A stretch of DNA of 64,000 nucleotides from an uncultured Lachnospiraceae bacterium (GTDB taxonomy: Bacteria; Bacillota; Clostridia; Lachnospirales; Lachnospiraceae): assembly GCA_910587105.1 (NCBI GenBank), contig CAJUMB010000002.1, forward strand, positions 62,001 through 126,000, read 5' to 3'. The notes below the pieces were generated by a model that searched no databases, was not told the DNA's origin, and saw only the letters and a program-made list of their open reading frames with translations. Below, piece by piece: positions 1 to 8,605 of the stretch. Numbering within the stretch: the first letter of the stretch is position 1; every line of letters begins with the position of its first letter. The position numbers and the translations under genes were made by a program.

Positions 1-197
1 CCAATATCTTTGACCGCTTTTACCGCACAGATGTGTCCCGGAATTCTTCCAAGGGAGGAAGCGGAATCGGCCTGTCCATTGTGAAAAAGATCATGGAAGA
101 CCATGGGGGTAAAGTGTGGGCATCCAGCAAGGAAGGCATTGGAACGATTATGTACTTTGTGTTAAGAAAATACCAGGAGGTACCGGCAGATGAGTAA
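1..197 (+). CDS. Sensor histidine kinase, C-terminal end only
   Basis: An open frame starting at base 3 encodes the last 64 residues of a histidine kinase and stops at 195-197. It contains the end of the HATPase_c domain: an F-box-like NIFDRFYR segment, then the G2 box GGSGIGLSIVKKIMEDHGG, followed by a short tail ending in PADE. The ATPase end is canonical, so the protein was probably an ordinary membrane sensor kinase whose N-terminus lies outside the window. The stop overlaps the start of the following response regulator by eight bases, indicating translational coupling and a cognate two-component pair. Its input signal cannot be judged from this fragment. Confidence 0.9.
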   Translation, partial: NIFDRFYRTDVSRNSSKGGSGIGLSIVKKIMEDHGGKVWASSKEGIGTIMYFVLRKYQEVPADE

Positions 198-879
198 GAT
201 CTTGATTATTGAAGACGAAGAAGCAATTGCGGATTTGGAGAAAGATTATCTGGAGCTAAGCGGATTTGAGGTGGCAATTGCCAATCGGGGGGATACGGGA
301 TTGAAAATCGCCATGGAGGAGGACGTAGACCTGCTGATTCTGGATTTAATGCTGCCGGAGGTGGATGGATTTGAAATCTGCAAGCAGGTGAGAAACTGTA
401 AAAATACTCCCATTATCATGGTATCCGCGAAAAGAGACGACATAGACAAAATCAGAGGACTGGGGCTGGGAGCGGACGATTATATGACCAAGCCTTTCAG
501 TCCCAGTGAGCTGGTGGCCAGAGTAAAGGCCCACCTGGAACGGTACAACCGTCTGGTACGAAGCGGCATTCCCCAGAACGACGTGGTGGAAATCCGGGGC
601 ATCAAGATCGATAAAACAGCCAGAAGGGTCTGGGTGAACGGGGAGGAAACCACATTTACCACAAAGGAATTCGACCTGCTCACATTCCTTGCCCAGAATC
701 CCAACCGGGTTTTCACAAAAGAGGAACTGTTCCGGGAAATCTGGGACATGGAGTCCATCGGTGACATCGCCACAGTGACTGTGCATATTAAGAAGATACG
801 GGAGAAAATCGAGTTCAGCACTGCGAAGCCCCAGTATATTGAGACTATATGGGGCGTGGGGTATCGGTTTAAAGCGTAA
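190..879 (+). CDS. OmpR/PhoB-family response regulator
   Basis: This 229-residue protein is a DNA-binding response regulator. The receiver domain (about residues 1-115) has the acidic pair E8/D9, phospho-acceptor D52 in LILDLMLP, switch S79 and the conserved K101 of the KPF motif. A winged-helix effector domain (about 135-228) follows, with the typical VTVHIKKIREKIE recognition region and the terminal GVGYRF motif. Length and domain order are standard for the family. The start overlaps the upstream kinase by eight bases, so the two form one operon. The target genes are unknown; nothing immediately downstream looks like an obvious regulon member. Confidence 0.93.
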   Translation: MSKILIIEDEEAIADLEKDYLELSGFEVAIANRGDTGLKIAMEEDVDLLILDLMLPEVDGFEICKQVRNCKNTPIIMVSAKRDDIDKIRGLGLGADDYMTKPFSPSELVARVKAHLERYNRLVRSGIPQNDVVEIRGIKIDKTARRVWVNGEETTFTTKEFDLLTFLAQNPNRVFTKEELFREIWDMESIGDIATVTVHIKKIREKIEFSTAKPQYIETIWGVGYRFKA

Positions 880-891
880 AATCATTTTGGA

Positions 892-924
892 GGCAGAGAT
901 TAAGTATTCTTATCTCTGCCTTTT
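892..924 (+). terminator. Rho-independent terminator after the response regulator
   Basis: GGCAGAGA at 892-899 pairs with TCTCTGCC at 913-920. An inner TAAG/CTTA extension leaves a small loop, and a four-T run follows. It sits 12 bases after the stop codon and closes the two-component operon. Confidence 0.8.
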
Positions 925-1023
925 AAATTGTAATCTCATTTCACAGACAAGAGCATATTTTAGAATATGCATTTAAATAAACAGAGAATACGAAAGAAGG
1001 TACCAGAAAAAAGGAGAAAGAAC

Positions 1024-1194
1024 ATGACAAAAGAAAGGAACGTTGACTTTTGCATTGAATGCAGGAAAGAAGTGCAGTATGAAACCAAAAGAGAAGTTCA
1101 AAAGGAAATAATACGCGGCCAGGAATATGAGTTTATACTTACGAAAGCTTACTCATGCGAAACTGGCAGAAGGCCAGGTTCAACGGACAGTTGA
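1024..1194 (+). pseudogene. Truncated YgiT/MqsA-type zinc-ribbon protein
   Basis: A short frame reads MTKERNVDFCIECRKEVQ and continues to a tyrosine-rich FILTKAY segment. This resembles the N-terminal zinc ribbon of MqsA/YgiT-like antitoxins, where the pattern is CxxC ... AYCxxCG followed by an HTH domain. The first CxxC is intact (CIEC), but the second pair is degraded to SCETG and the protein stops 13 residues later without an HTH region. The start at 1024 is preferred over an in-frame ATG at 967 because AGGAG lies about ten bases before it. Most likely this is a remnant left by deletion or frameshift; a genuine 56-residue zinc-ribbon protein is possible but less likely. Confidence 0.5.
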
Positions 1195-1285
1195 ATGAGA
1201 GAGAAAAGTTCTCCTATTTGGTTATTGCTGTCGTTTGTCTGTGATTGATAGAATGATTGAATAGAAAATGATAGGAGGTCAGGCT

Positions 1286-2533
1286 ATGCTGGACAATCAA
1301 AAGATCGCAGCCTTTATCAGCGAGAGAAGAAAAAATCTTAAGATGACACAGGCAGATGTGGCAGAAAAGCTTCAGGTATCTTTTCAGGCAGTTTCCAAAT
1401 GGGAGAACGGGACACTGCCCAATGTGGAGATGCTGGTGGAGCTGGCTGAGCTGTTAGAGGTTTCTGTGGACGAGATACTTGCAGGGAAAGAAAAAACCAA
1501 TGAAAATTTTTCATATCGCAGGGCAGGAGTGGACATATCCTACACAGACGCCATCAAAAAGGAAATGGCCGTGTATCTGGAAACGAAAGACCGTCGTGTG
1601 TTAAATAGAATGGGGGCTTTTGCCTCATTATATGATATTTCTTTCCCGGAATATGCGGATCCTGTACTGGTGCTGAAATCAGAAGAGCCGGGTTCCAAAC
1701 AGAAACTGGCCATGGAATACGGGTACAGCGAATCCATCTGCCATGATATGATCAATCACCTGGTGAACGATATTGCAGTGATGGGGGCGGTGCCGCTGGC
1801 TGTGCTGGATACCATTGTCTGCGGAAATGCGGAGAAAGAGACTGTAAAGTCTTTTATCAAAGGGATTTCGGACGCGTGCAGAGAAAATGAATGTACGCTG
1901 GTGGGCGGGGAGACTTCTGTTCAGCCGCAGGTGGTGGAGAAAGGTGTGTATATTCTCACATCCAGCATTGCAGGCATTGTTTCTGCGGAACATATCATAG
2001 ATGGGTCCAGGATTACCCCGGGTGATGCGGTACTTGCCGTGGAATCCAATGGGCTTCACACAAACGGCTATTCCCTGGTACGGCTTCTCATGGACAAAAT
2101 GCCTCAGATGAAATTGGACAAAATCGAAGGGGAGACATTTATAGAGCAGATTATGAAACCCCATACACCCTATTATAAAGCGGTAAAGGGTCTGTTCGGG
2201 TACGACAGGGTCCATGGCATGGCCCATATCACCGGGGGAGGAATCCAGGGAAATCTGAGCAGAATCATTCCAAAAGGGCTGTGTGCGGAAATTAATCTGG
2301 CAGAACTCAAATTACCGTCTGTTTTTCATTATATCCGCAGGGCAGGGAATATTGAAGAAAGTGAGATGCTCTCAACGTTTAACTGCGGAGCAGGTCTGGT
2401 CATTGTGGTATCGGGAAAATGGAAAGAATGGGCGGCGGAAGTGGTGAAAAAATATTATAACTGTTATGAAATCGGTGTGATTACACAGGGTGAGGAGAAG
2501 GTTTCTTTTAAAAATCATATAACATGGGTATGA
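1286..2533 (+). CDS. Helix-turn-helix / PurM-like (AIR synthase) fusion protein
   Basis: About 415 residues. Residues 1-65 form an Xre/HTH_3 DNA-binding domain (MTQADVAEKLQVSFQAVSKWENG). The rest follows the PurM (phosphoribosylformylglycinamidine cyclo-ligase) plan: YRRAGVDIS near the junction, HLVNDIAVMGAVPL, LVGGETS, a GDAVLAVESNGLHTNGYSLV segment, HITGGGIQGNL, and FNCGAG near the end where PurM normally has FNMGxG. The start at 1286 is chosen over 1268 because AGGAGGT at 1273-1279 is correctly spaced for it. A DNA-binding module fused to a purine-pathway enzyme fold suggests a regulator sensing a purine-pathway or related phosphorylated ligand, but this is inference. The gene stands alone, with no pur genes nearby. 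Confidence 0.8.
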   Translation: MLDNQKIAAFISERRKNLKMTQADVAEKLQVSFQAVSKWENGTLPNVEMLVELAELLEVSVDEILAGKEKTNENFSYRRAGVDISYTDAIKKEMAVYLETKDRRVLNRMGAFASLYDISFPEYADPVLVLKSEEPGSKQKLAMEYGYSESICHDMINHLVNDIAVMGAVPLAVLDTIVCGNAEKETVKSFIKGISDACRENECTLVGGETSVQPQVVEKGVYILTSSIAGIVSAEHIIDGSRITPGDAVLAVESNGLHTNGYSLVRLLMDKMPQMKLDKIEGETFIEQIMKPHTPYYKAVKGLFGYDRVHGMAHITGGGIQGNLSRIIPKGLCAEINLAELKLPSVFHYIRRAGNIEESEMLSTFNCGAGLVIVVSGKWKEWAAEVVKKYYNCYEIGVITQGEEKVSFKNHITWV

Positions 2534-2638
2534 TGACGGGCAGTTTTTATATATCTTAAAGTAGAATTGGAGTAAAAAGCGGCTCTGATACAGGCCGGAA
2601 TAATTTCATAAAAAGTCCATAATTTATTTTTAGTTTGA

Positions 2639-2668
2639 TTGCGGTCACGGGTTTTTATATGGTACAAT
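2639..2668 (+). promoter_or_regulatory. Probable sigma-A promoter for the hybrid kinase
   Basis: TTGCGG (2639-2644), an 18-base spacer and TACAAT (2663-2668) lie 77 bases before the chosen start of the hybrid kinase. The preceding stretch 2534-2638 is AT-rich with no gene. Confidence 0.5.
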
Positions 2669-2745
2669 AAGAGCATAAGACAGACCGTCAGATGACAGCA
2701 GATTCTTACAGACATCCGGTCGACAGCAAAAATGAAGGTGGAATT

Positions 2746-5700
2746 ATGGATATTCGAGAGTATGAAAAAATTTTACAGGCAGTGCCAACCACCGGAGTCT
2801 TTATTATCCGGGAAGATAATCATGAGATATTGTACTACAATGAGCGGGTACGAGAGGTCTCGCCCCATGTCTGCAAGGGGATGACCTGTCATGAATTGGG
2901 GGAACATTCCTGCACCAGCTGTCCCATTCTAACCATTGGTGATAAACAGGAGAATCACACCATCGCTTATAATAATCCTTTTGGCGAAATGGTGGATATC
3001 ACAGCAGTTAGAACCCGGTGGGAAGACCAGATTCCGGCTTTTATCATTACAGTAGCGCCCCATGCCCAGGCGATCAGTCATGCCTATCATAAAATACTGC
3101 GGGTGAATCTTACACAGGATTCTTATGAAGTGGTAAAGATGCGGCCGGAAGACAGGGGGATCGGTTATGAGAGCGATACGTTTTCCAGCTGGATGGGGCA
3201 GTTTATTTACAGCGGCGGCATTCATCCGGATGATATGAGTAATTTTATCTCGTTTACCCATCTGGACCATATTAGAAGTGTTCTGGACAGCGGGGAGGAG
3301 ATATTAAGCTGCTGTTACCGCAGACACTCCGGGGAGGGTTACCGCTGGAACCTGATGGAAATTGTGGCAGATCCCAATCCCTTTGACAGAGACCAGGCGG
3401 CCTTTCTCTATGTGAAAGATGTACATGATATTCTCCGGGAAAGTTTGGAACTGGATGATGCCAGCATCCGTGTCCAGGAGGTGATCCGGACGCTGGGGGA
3501 ACAGAACTTCGGTATTTACGGCATAGATCTTGACACAGGAGAAGCGAACCTGGTGAGGGAAAACGGACATACTCATACCGGCTGGAAATCATGGACGATT
3601 CAATGGGATGAGATTGTGAATTCCCGGCTGCTCAAGCAGATCCACCCCACTGACCGGGAAAAAGTTTTCGAGAGGTTTTCACTGGAAGGTCTGCGCCAGA
3701 CGAAAAATACGGCTATGCAGAAGCAGGATATTCTCTGTCAGTGGCGGGGGGAAGAGGATCATGAATACCGTTACATGGCAATTATCGCATATTTTGGGCA
3801 GAGCCATGGGGCTAAGAATTATACCATTATTGCGCTGCAGAATGTGGACCGGCGTGTACGCCAGGAGAATACGCTGACTCTGCGGGACATGCAGCTGGCT
3901 GCTATTTTGAAGTCCAGGTACAGTGTTATGACTACGGTTTACCTGGAGAACGGACAGTGTGAGCGGATGTGGATTAACGAGGACAGCACAGCCCCGAAAG
4001 TCCTGACAGGCAACTATCATCAGTATTTTCAAAAAGCCCTGGAGACTACAGTTGCCCCCGATGATACAGAAAATTTCCGCAGGGTTATGAGTCCTGAACA
4101 TCTGTATCAGAAGGCGGCAAACACAAAAGAGTATTCGGAAGAGATCTGCCAGTACCGCATGGTGGGAACAAATCTTCAGTGGGTTGAACAGCATGTGATT
4201 TATGCCCGCAGGGGCAAGCGGATGTCTGTAAATATTCTGGGGCGGGATATTACACAGGAGAAAGCAGAGGAAGAAATCCGCCTGAAAGGGGAACAGGAGC
4301 AGGCAGATATTATCAGCACTCTTGGAGGGATGTTTTTTGCCACGTATTATGCAGATTTTGAAGAGGACACGTTTCGCAGCGTGACTCAGCAGCTTCCGGA
4401 AGTGGAAATGGCGCTGGAGGGCAAAGTGGATTATGCCACAGGATTGAAAATATATGCGGAAAATTTTGTTCATCCTGATGACAGGGCTGAATATCTGGAG
4501 GTGCTGGGCAGGCAGAATCTGCGCAGGACGCTGAGTAAAAAGAAACCGTATGTGACGCTGGCTTATCGGAAACTGCCGGAGAAGTCAGATACAAGGCCGG
4601 AGGAATACGGCTGGATCCGCAGCACTGCGGTGATGTCTCAGGCAGATGCCCAGGGGAAGGCCCGCTCCATTGTGTATGCCGCCCAGGACGTAACTGAGAG
4701 CAAACGCAAAGAGATGCGGGAACAGCTGGCCCTTCAGGCGGCCTGTGAAGCGGCAGACTATGCCAATGCCTCCAAGCAGGAGTTTATTTCCTGTATGAGC
4801 CACAATGTGCGCACGCCTATGAATGGGATCATGGGAATGATCAAAATCGCGGCGGACCATGTGGATGACCCGGAGAAGGTGAAGGAGTGTCTGGATAAAG
4901 CGTCCATGTCCAGCAGACAGCTGCTCTCCGTCATGAACGAGATTCTGGATATCAGCCAGATCAAATCAGGAAGTTTTGACCTGAAAGCAGAGGCATTCTG
5001 CCTGTCTGACGTGATGGAGGAGGTGGTTTTGTCCATCCGGCCCCAGGTGGAAGAGAAAAACCTGCATTTGGAAATGCATCCTATGCAGGTGGAACATGAG
5101 GATGTTCTGGGAGACAGAAAGCGGCTTCAGCAGATTTTTATGAATATTTTGGGAAACTCGGTGAAATTCACGCCCCCCGGAGGCAGACTGGAAATATCAG
5201 TGGTGGAGCACGAGTCCAGGGAACACGGCTGCTGTTCCTATGACTTTGTTTTCCGTGACAATGGCATTGGCATGGAGGAAGAATTCATCCCCCATATTTT
5301 CGAGCCGTTCAGCCGTGGAGAGGATGCGGCTGTCAGCCATATAGATGGTGTGGGGCTGGGGATGTCTATTGCTCAGAATATTGCCCGTATGATGGGCGGT
5401 GCCATCCGTGTGGAAAGTTCTCCGGGGGCAGGCTCCCAGTTTACGGCTGCCATAATATTGAGACTGCAGAATCCGGCAGAACAATCCCAGGGAGAAGTGG
5501 ATGTGGTTGAGGAGGAAGTTTCGGATACCTCTTTTCAGGGATGTAGAATTCTTCTTGTGGAGGATAATGAGCTGAATCGGGAAATTGCCATGGAATTAAT
5601 CGGAGAGATTGGGGCAATGGTAGAGTGTACCGTGGATGGCCGCAGGGGGCTGCAGCGCTTTGCTGAGATGCCGGAGGGCTATTATGACCTGATATTGATG

Positions 5701-5928
5701 GATATTCAGATGCCTGTCATGAATGGCTTTGAGGCCACCCGTGCTATCCGCAAGCTGCCCCGTGCAGATGCGGCTTCCATTCCTATTATAGCCCTGTCCG
5801 CCAATGTTTCCGGGGAGGATGTTGCGGCCAGCAGAGAGTGCGGAATGAACGGACATCTGGCCAAACCGCTGGATATTCCCCAGCTGATTGAGCGGATGGA
5901 TTATTGGCTGCATAACCCGGCAGGCTGA
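2746..5928 (+). CDS. PAS-domain hybrid sensor histidine kinase with receiver domain
   Basis: About 1060 residues with no obvious membrane segment, so probably cytoplasmic. An N-terminal PAS-like region carries a cysteine cluster (CKGMTCHELG, then CTSCPI). Three or so further PAS-like blocks follow to about residue 660, several ending in the DV/DI...QE pattern typical of PAC motifs. The dimerisation domain has phospho-acceptor H686 in SHNVRTPMNG. The HATPase_c domain has N, G1 (DNGIGM) and G2 (GVGLGMS) boxes, and a C-terminal receiver has D986 in LMDIQMPVMNG. The start at 2746 is preferred over 2692 because GAAGGTGG lies just upstream. No output regulator is adjacent, so signalling presumably passes through the receiver to another protein. 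The H-box has Asn where Glu or Asp is usual. Confidence 0.9.
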   Translation: MDIREYEKILQAVPTTGVFIIREDNHEILYYNERVREVSPHVCKGMTCHELGEHSCTSCPILTIGDKQENHTIAYNNPFGEMVDITAVRTRWEDQIPAFIITVAPHAQAISHAYHKILRVNLTQDSYEVVKMRPEDRGIGYESDTFSSWMGQFIYSGGIHPDDMSNFISFTHLDHIRSVLDSGEEILSCCYRRHSGEGYRWNLMEIVADPNPFDRDQAAFLYVKDVHDILRESLELDDASIRVQEVIRTLGEQNFGIYGIDLDTGEANLVRENGHTHTGWKSWTIQWDEIVNSRLLKQIHPTDREKVFERFSLEGLRQTKNTAMQKQDILCQWRGEEDHEYRYMAIIAYFGQSHGAKNYTIIALQNVDRRVRQENTLTLRDMQLAAILKSRYSVMTTVYLENGQCERMWINEDSTAPKVLTGNYHQYFQKALETTVAPDDTENFRRVMSPEHLYQKAANTKEYSEEICQYRMVGTNLQWVEQHVIYARRGKRMSVNILGRDITQEKAEEEIRLKGEQEQADIISTLGGMFFATYYADFEEDTFRSVTQQLPEVEMALEGKVDYATGLKIYAENFVHPDDRAEYLEVLGRQNLRRTLSKKKPYVTLAYRKLPEKSDTRPEEYGWIRSTAVMSQADAQGKARSIVYAAQDVTESKRKEMREQLALQAACEAADYANASKQEFISCMSHNVRTPMNGIMGMIKIAADHVDDPEKVKECLDKASMSSRQLLSVMNEILDISQIKSGSFDLKAEAFCLSDVMEEVVLSIRPQVEEKNLHLEMHPMQVEHEDVLGDRKRLQQIFMNILGNSVKFTPPGGRLEISVVEHESREHGCCSYDFVFRDNGIGMEEEFIPHIFEPFSRGEDAAVSHIDGVGLGMSIAQNIARMMGGAIRVESSPGAGSQFTAAIILRLQNPAEQSQGEVDVVEEEVSDTSFQGCRILLVEDNELNREIAMELIGEIGAMVECTVDGRRGLQRFAEMPEGYYDLILMDIQMPVMNGFEATRAIRKLPRADAASIPIIALSANVSGEDVAASRECGMNGHLAKPLDIPQLIERMDYWLHNPAG

Positions 5929-5940
5929 ACAGGCAGGAGA

Positions 5941-5979
5941 GGAGTACAGGCTGGCATATTTGTGCCTGTATTCCTTTTT
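5941..5979 (+). terminator. Terminator after the hybrid kinase
   Basis: GGAGTACAGGC (5941-5951) pairs with GCCTGTATTCC (5964-5974) with one G-U pair, followed by five T. Confidence 0.75.
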
Positions 5980-6043
5980 ATGAATAAATATTGCTGTTAA
6001 GCAGGGCCGGTGATGAATAAGTGACGGAAATATGCGAAAAACC

Positions 6044-6073
6044 TTGACTTTCATCCATTTTGTATGCTATACT
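6044..6073 (+). promoter_or_regulatory. Sigma-A promoter of the rpmG-secE-nusG-rplKA operon
   Basis: TTGACT (6044-6049) and TATACT (6068-6073) are separated by 18 bases. They lie about 100 bases before rpmG and right after the preceding terminator, leaving a leader of roughly 90 bases. Confidence 0.8.
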
Positions 6074-6170
6074 TCAAAGGTGACGATAATCAGGTCTTTT
6101 TTTATGCTCAAAAATACCTGTTCCGGAGACGGTGCAGTGTGTTTGAGGAATTATACTGGAGGTGTAAGTT

Positions 6171-6320
6171 GTGCGTGTAAAAATTACATTAGCATGTACA
6201 GAGTGTAAGCAGCGTAATTACAATACGACCAAGGAAAAGAAAAACCATCCTGAGAGAATGGAAACCAGAAAGTATTGTAAATTCTGCAGGAAACATACTC
6301 TGCACAAGGAAACTAAGTAA
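6171..6320 (+). CDS. rpmG: 50S ribosomal protein L33
   Basis: A 49-residue protein starting at GTG 6171, with GGAGGT at 6158-6163. It begins [17 protein letters not shown] and ends KHTLHKETK, the full L33 pattern. Two CxxC pairs (CTEC, CKFC) mark it as the zinc-binding form, which in other bacteria is replaced by a cysteine-free paralogue under zinc starvation. The gene is short and has no ATG. Its position before secE is the classical arrangement in Bacillota. Confidence 0.97.
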   Translation: MRVKITLACTECKQRNYNTTKEKKNHPERMETRKYCKFCRKHTLHKETK

Positions 6321-6343
6321 TCAGCATTTGCGAGGGCAGAGTT

Positions 6344-6568
6344 ATGGCAGAAAAGGAGAAGAAGGGAAAAAGCGGCGCGAAAGAAAACGGCAGAGTGCTG
6401 GGCTGGTTTGACGGACTGAAGGCGGAATTCAGGAAGATAATCTGGCCGGACAGGCAGACTCTGTTGAAACAGACAGTTGCCGTGGTGGCGATTACAGCAG
6501 TCCTGGGAGTTTTAATCAGTGTTTTTGATGCAGCGATCCTGGAAGGAATTAACCTTCTGGTGAAATAA
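6344..6568 (+). CDS. secE: Preprotein translocase subunit SecE
   Basis: This 74-residue protein is the short Gram-positive form of SecE with a single membrane span. A basic N-terminal tail (about residues 1-35) contains the conserved amphipathic segment LKAEFRKIIWPDRQTL, followed by one hydrophobic helix (about 42-68). SecE clamps SecY in the SecYEG channel. It begins 23 bases after rpmG and is followed by nusG after 26 bases, as in most bacteria. Confidence 0.97.
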   Translation: MAEKEKKGKSGAKENGRVLGWFDGLKAEFRKIIWPDRQTLLKQTVAVVAITAVLGVLISVFDAAILEGINLLVK

Positions 6569-6594
6569 GCGGCGAATGTGAAAAGGGTGAAAAT

Positions 6595-7119
6595 ATGTCA
6601 GAAACAGCTAAATGGTATGTGGCACATACCTATTCCGGCTATGAGAATAAAGTAAAAGCAAATATTGAAAAGACCATAGCCAACCGGCACCTGGAAGAGC
6701 AGATTCTGGAGGTGTGCGTTCCCCTGCAGGACGTGGTGGAGATGAAGAACGACATGCAGAAAGTTGTTCAGAAGAAGTTGTTTCCGGGCTATGTCCTGTT
6801 GTATATGATTATGAATGACGATACCTGGTACGTGGTGAGAAATACAAGGGGCGTGACCGGATTTGTGGGGCCGGGGTCCAAGCCGGTTCCTCTGACAGAA
6901 GAAGAAATGAGATCCCTGGGCATTCAGATTGAGACAAGGGCTGTCGAGGTGGATTACAAAGAGGGCGATCTGATTATGGTAATGGGAGGACCCTGGAAAG
7001 ATACCAGCGGCGTTGTCCGCAGTGTGAATCCCCAGAAACAGTTAGTCACCATAGGTGTGGAACTGTTTGGCAGTGAGACACCTGTAGAGATCAGTTTTTC
7101 TGACGTACAAAAAATGTAG
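6595..7119 (+). CDS. nusG: Transcription termination/antitermination factor NusG
   Basis: A 174-residue protein with the NGN domain (WYVAHTYSGYENKVKANIEK at the start, then the FPGYVLLYM core and the VRNTRGVTGFVG segment) and a C-terminal KOW domain (about 122-174, starting EGDLIMVMGGPWKDTSG). NusG binds RNA polymerase and couples elongation to translation or Rho. It is co-transcribed with secE and followed after 58 bases by rplK. Nothing is unusual in length or motifs. Confidence 0.97.
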   Translation: MSETAKWYVAHTYSGYENKVKANIEKTIANRHLEEQILEVCVPLQDVVEMKNDMQKVVQKKLFPGYVLLYMIMNDDTWYVVRNTRGVTGFVGPGSKPVPLTEEEMRSLGIQIETRAVEVDYKEGDLIMVMGGPWKDTSGVVRSVNPQKQLVTIGVELFGSETPVEISFSDVQKM

Positions 7120-7177
7120 ATGTTAAACAGTGGGAGGGAAGAACAGCTCCCGCCAAGACCACAAGGAGGTGCCTAGA

Positions 7178-7603
7178 ATGGCAAAAAAGGTAGAAGGATA
7201 TATTAAATTACAGATTCCTGCTGGCAAGGCAACGCCAGCACCGCCGGTTGGCCCGGCACTGGGGCAGCACGGTGTGAATATTGTACAGTTTACGAAAGAG
7301 TTCAATGCAAAAACCGCAGATATGGGGGACGTGCTGATCCCCGTGGTGATTACAGTTTATGCGGATAGAAGCTTCAGCTTTATCACAAAGACTCCGCCAG
7401 CTGCCGTGTTGTTAAAAAAGGCCTGTAACATAAAGTCTGGTTCCGGTACTCCCAACAAAGTGAAGGTGGGGAGCGTGACAAAAGCCCAGATTCAGGAGAT
7501 TGCCGAGACGAAGATGAAAGATTTGAATGCGGGTTCCCTGGAGGCTGCCATGAGCATGATCATTGGAACAGCCAAGAGTATGGGAATAACAGTGGAGGAG
7601 TAA
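7178..7603 (+). CDS. rplK: 50S ribosomal protein L11
   Basis: A 141-residue protein beginning [18 protein letters not shown], with the proline-rich [16 protein letters not shown] motif of the L11 N-terminal domain and the rRNA-binding C-terminal domain (about 70-141). The start at 7178 is set by AAGGAGGT at 7163-7170; an upstream in-frame start at 7130 would add a non-conserved extension and is rejected. L11 forms part of the GTPase-associated centre of the ribosome. Four bases separate it from rplA. Confidence 0.97.
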   Translation: MAKKVEGYIKLQIPAGKATPAPPVGPALGQHGVNIVQFTKEFNAKTADMGDVLIPVVITVYADRSFSFITKTPPAAVLLKKACNIKSGSGTPNKVKVGSVTKAQIQEIAETKMKDLNAGSLEAAMSMIIGTAKSMGITVEE

Positions 7604-7607
7604 GGTT

Positions 7608-8300
7608 ATGAAGAGAAGTAAAAAATATCAGGAAGCGGCAAAAGCTATTGAACGCACCTCTTTATACGAGCCGGAAGAAGCTGTTAAATTGGTGAAGCAG
7701 GCAGCAACTGCAAAGTTTGATGAAACCATTGAGGCACATATCCGTACTGGCTGTGACGGCCGTCATGCCGACCAGCAGATTCGTGGAGCCGTAGTTCTGC
7801 CTCATGGAACAGGTAAGAAAGTGCGTGTTCTGGTATTTGCCAAAGATGCAAAACTGGAGGAGGCACAGGCAGCAGGAGCTGATTATGTAGGCGGAGACGA
7901 ATTGATTCCGAAGATTCAGAATGATGGCTGGCTGGATTTTGATGTGGTTGTGGCTACACCTGACATGATGGGTATTGTGGGCCGTCTGGGCCGTGTGCTG
8001 GGACCGAAAGGTTTGATGCCTAACCCCAAAGCAGGAACCGTGACCATGGATGTGGCAAAGGCTATTTCTGATATCAAAGCCGGTAAGATTGAGTACAGAC
8101 TGGATAAGACCAATATTGTACATGTACCCATAGGAAAAGCTTCTTTTACAGAAGATCAGCTGAGGGAGAATTTCCAGACTCTGATGGAGGCTATTCTGAA
8201 GGCAAAACCAAGTGCAGTAAAAGGCCAGTATCTCAGAAGCATCTCCCTGGCACCCACAATGGGACCTGGAGTGAAAGTGAATCCGGCAAAACTGGTTTAA
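7608..8300 (+). CDS. rplA: 50S ribosomal protein L1
   Basis: A 230-residue full-length L1 protein. It starts [16 protein letters not shown] and contains the conserved [17 protein letters not shown] segment in the second half. L1 binds the 23S rRNA L1 stalk and in many bacteria represses its own L11-L1 message. The gene follows rplK directly. A new promoter begins 18 bases after its stop, so rplJL can be expressed separately from rplKA. Confidence 0.97.
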   Translation: MKRSKKYQEAAKAIERTSLYEPEEAVKLVKQAATAKFDETIEAHIRTGCDGRHADQQIRGAVVLPHGTGKKVRVLVFAKDAKLEEAQAAGADYVGGDELIPKIQNDGWLDFDVVVATPDMMGIVGRLGRVLGPKGLMPNPKAGTVTMDVAKAISDIKAGKIEYRLDKTNIVHVPIGKASFTEDQLRENFQTLMEAILKAKPSAVKGQYLRSISLAPTMGPGVKVNPAKLV

Positions 8301-8318
8301 AAAAGGTCATAAGGCTTC

Positions 8319-8347
8319 TTGACAAAGCCATATGATTATGCTAGAGT
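8319..8347 (+). promoter_or_regulatory. Sigma-A promoter of the rplJ-rplL transcript
   Basis: TTGACA (8319-8324), a 17-base spacer and TAGAGT (8342-8347) sit directly before the L10 leader. Confidence 0.8.
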
Positions 8348-8361
8348 TATAAAATGATTAT

Positions 8362-8531
8362 TATGTATCACGCCGAAGACAGTGGGTGCCGCAGGATATG
8401 AGGTCTGCCGCAGGCAGCGCATACCAAAAGGCATAAAGGTAAGACCGCCCGCCGAGGTGGGAACGGTATGTTTCTATATAGTTATGTAGACATCGTATGC
8501 CCTCTTACATCTTCGGAGTAAGAGGGCTTTA
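8362..8531 (+). promoter_or_regulatory. Ribosomal protein L10 leader with attenuator terminator
   Basis: The non-coding stretch between rplA and rplJ carries the conserved features of the L10 leader, including the CCGAAGACAGUGGGUGCCG-like block near 8372-8390 and the AAGACCGCCCGCCGAGGUGG-like block near 8440-8460. It ends in a strong hairpin: GCCCTCTTAC (8499-8508) pairs with GTAAGAGGGC (8518-8527), followed by T residues. In this family, the L10-L12 complex binds the leader and favours termination, so ribosomal stalk proteins limit their own synthesis. Boundaries are approximate. Confidence 0.85.
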
Positions 8532-8605
8532 TTACGTATTAGGAGACTTTCTTACATGGACACGATAATCGAATGTTTGAAATAAAGAAGGAGGTGCGCT
8601 AGATC

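Noticed and set aside
3679..4473. A 264-residue minus-strand open frame
   Set aside because: It is antisense to the PAS region of the hybrid kinase and has a composition typical of shadow frames.
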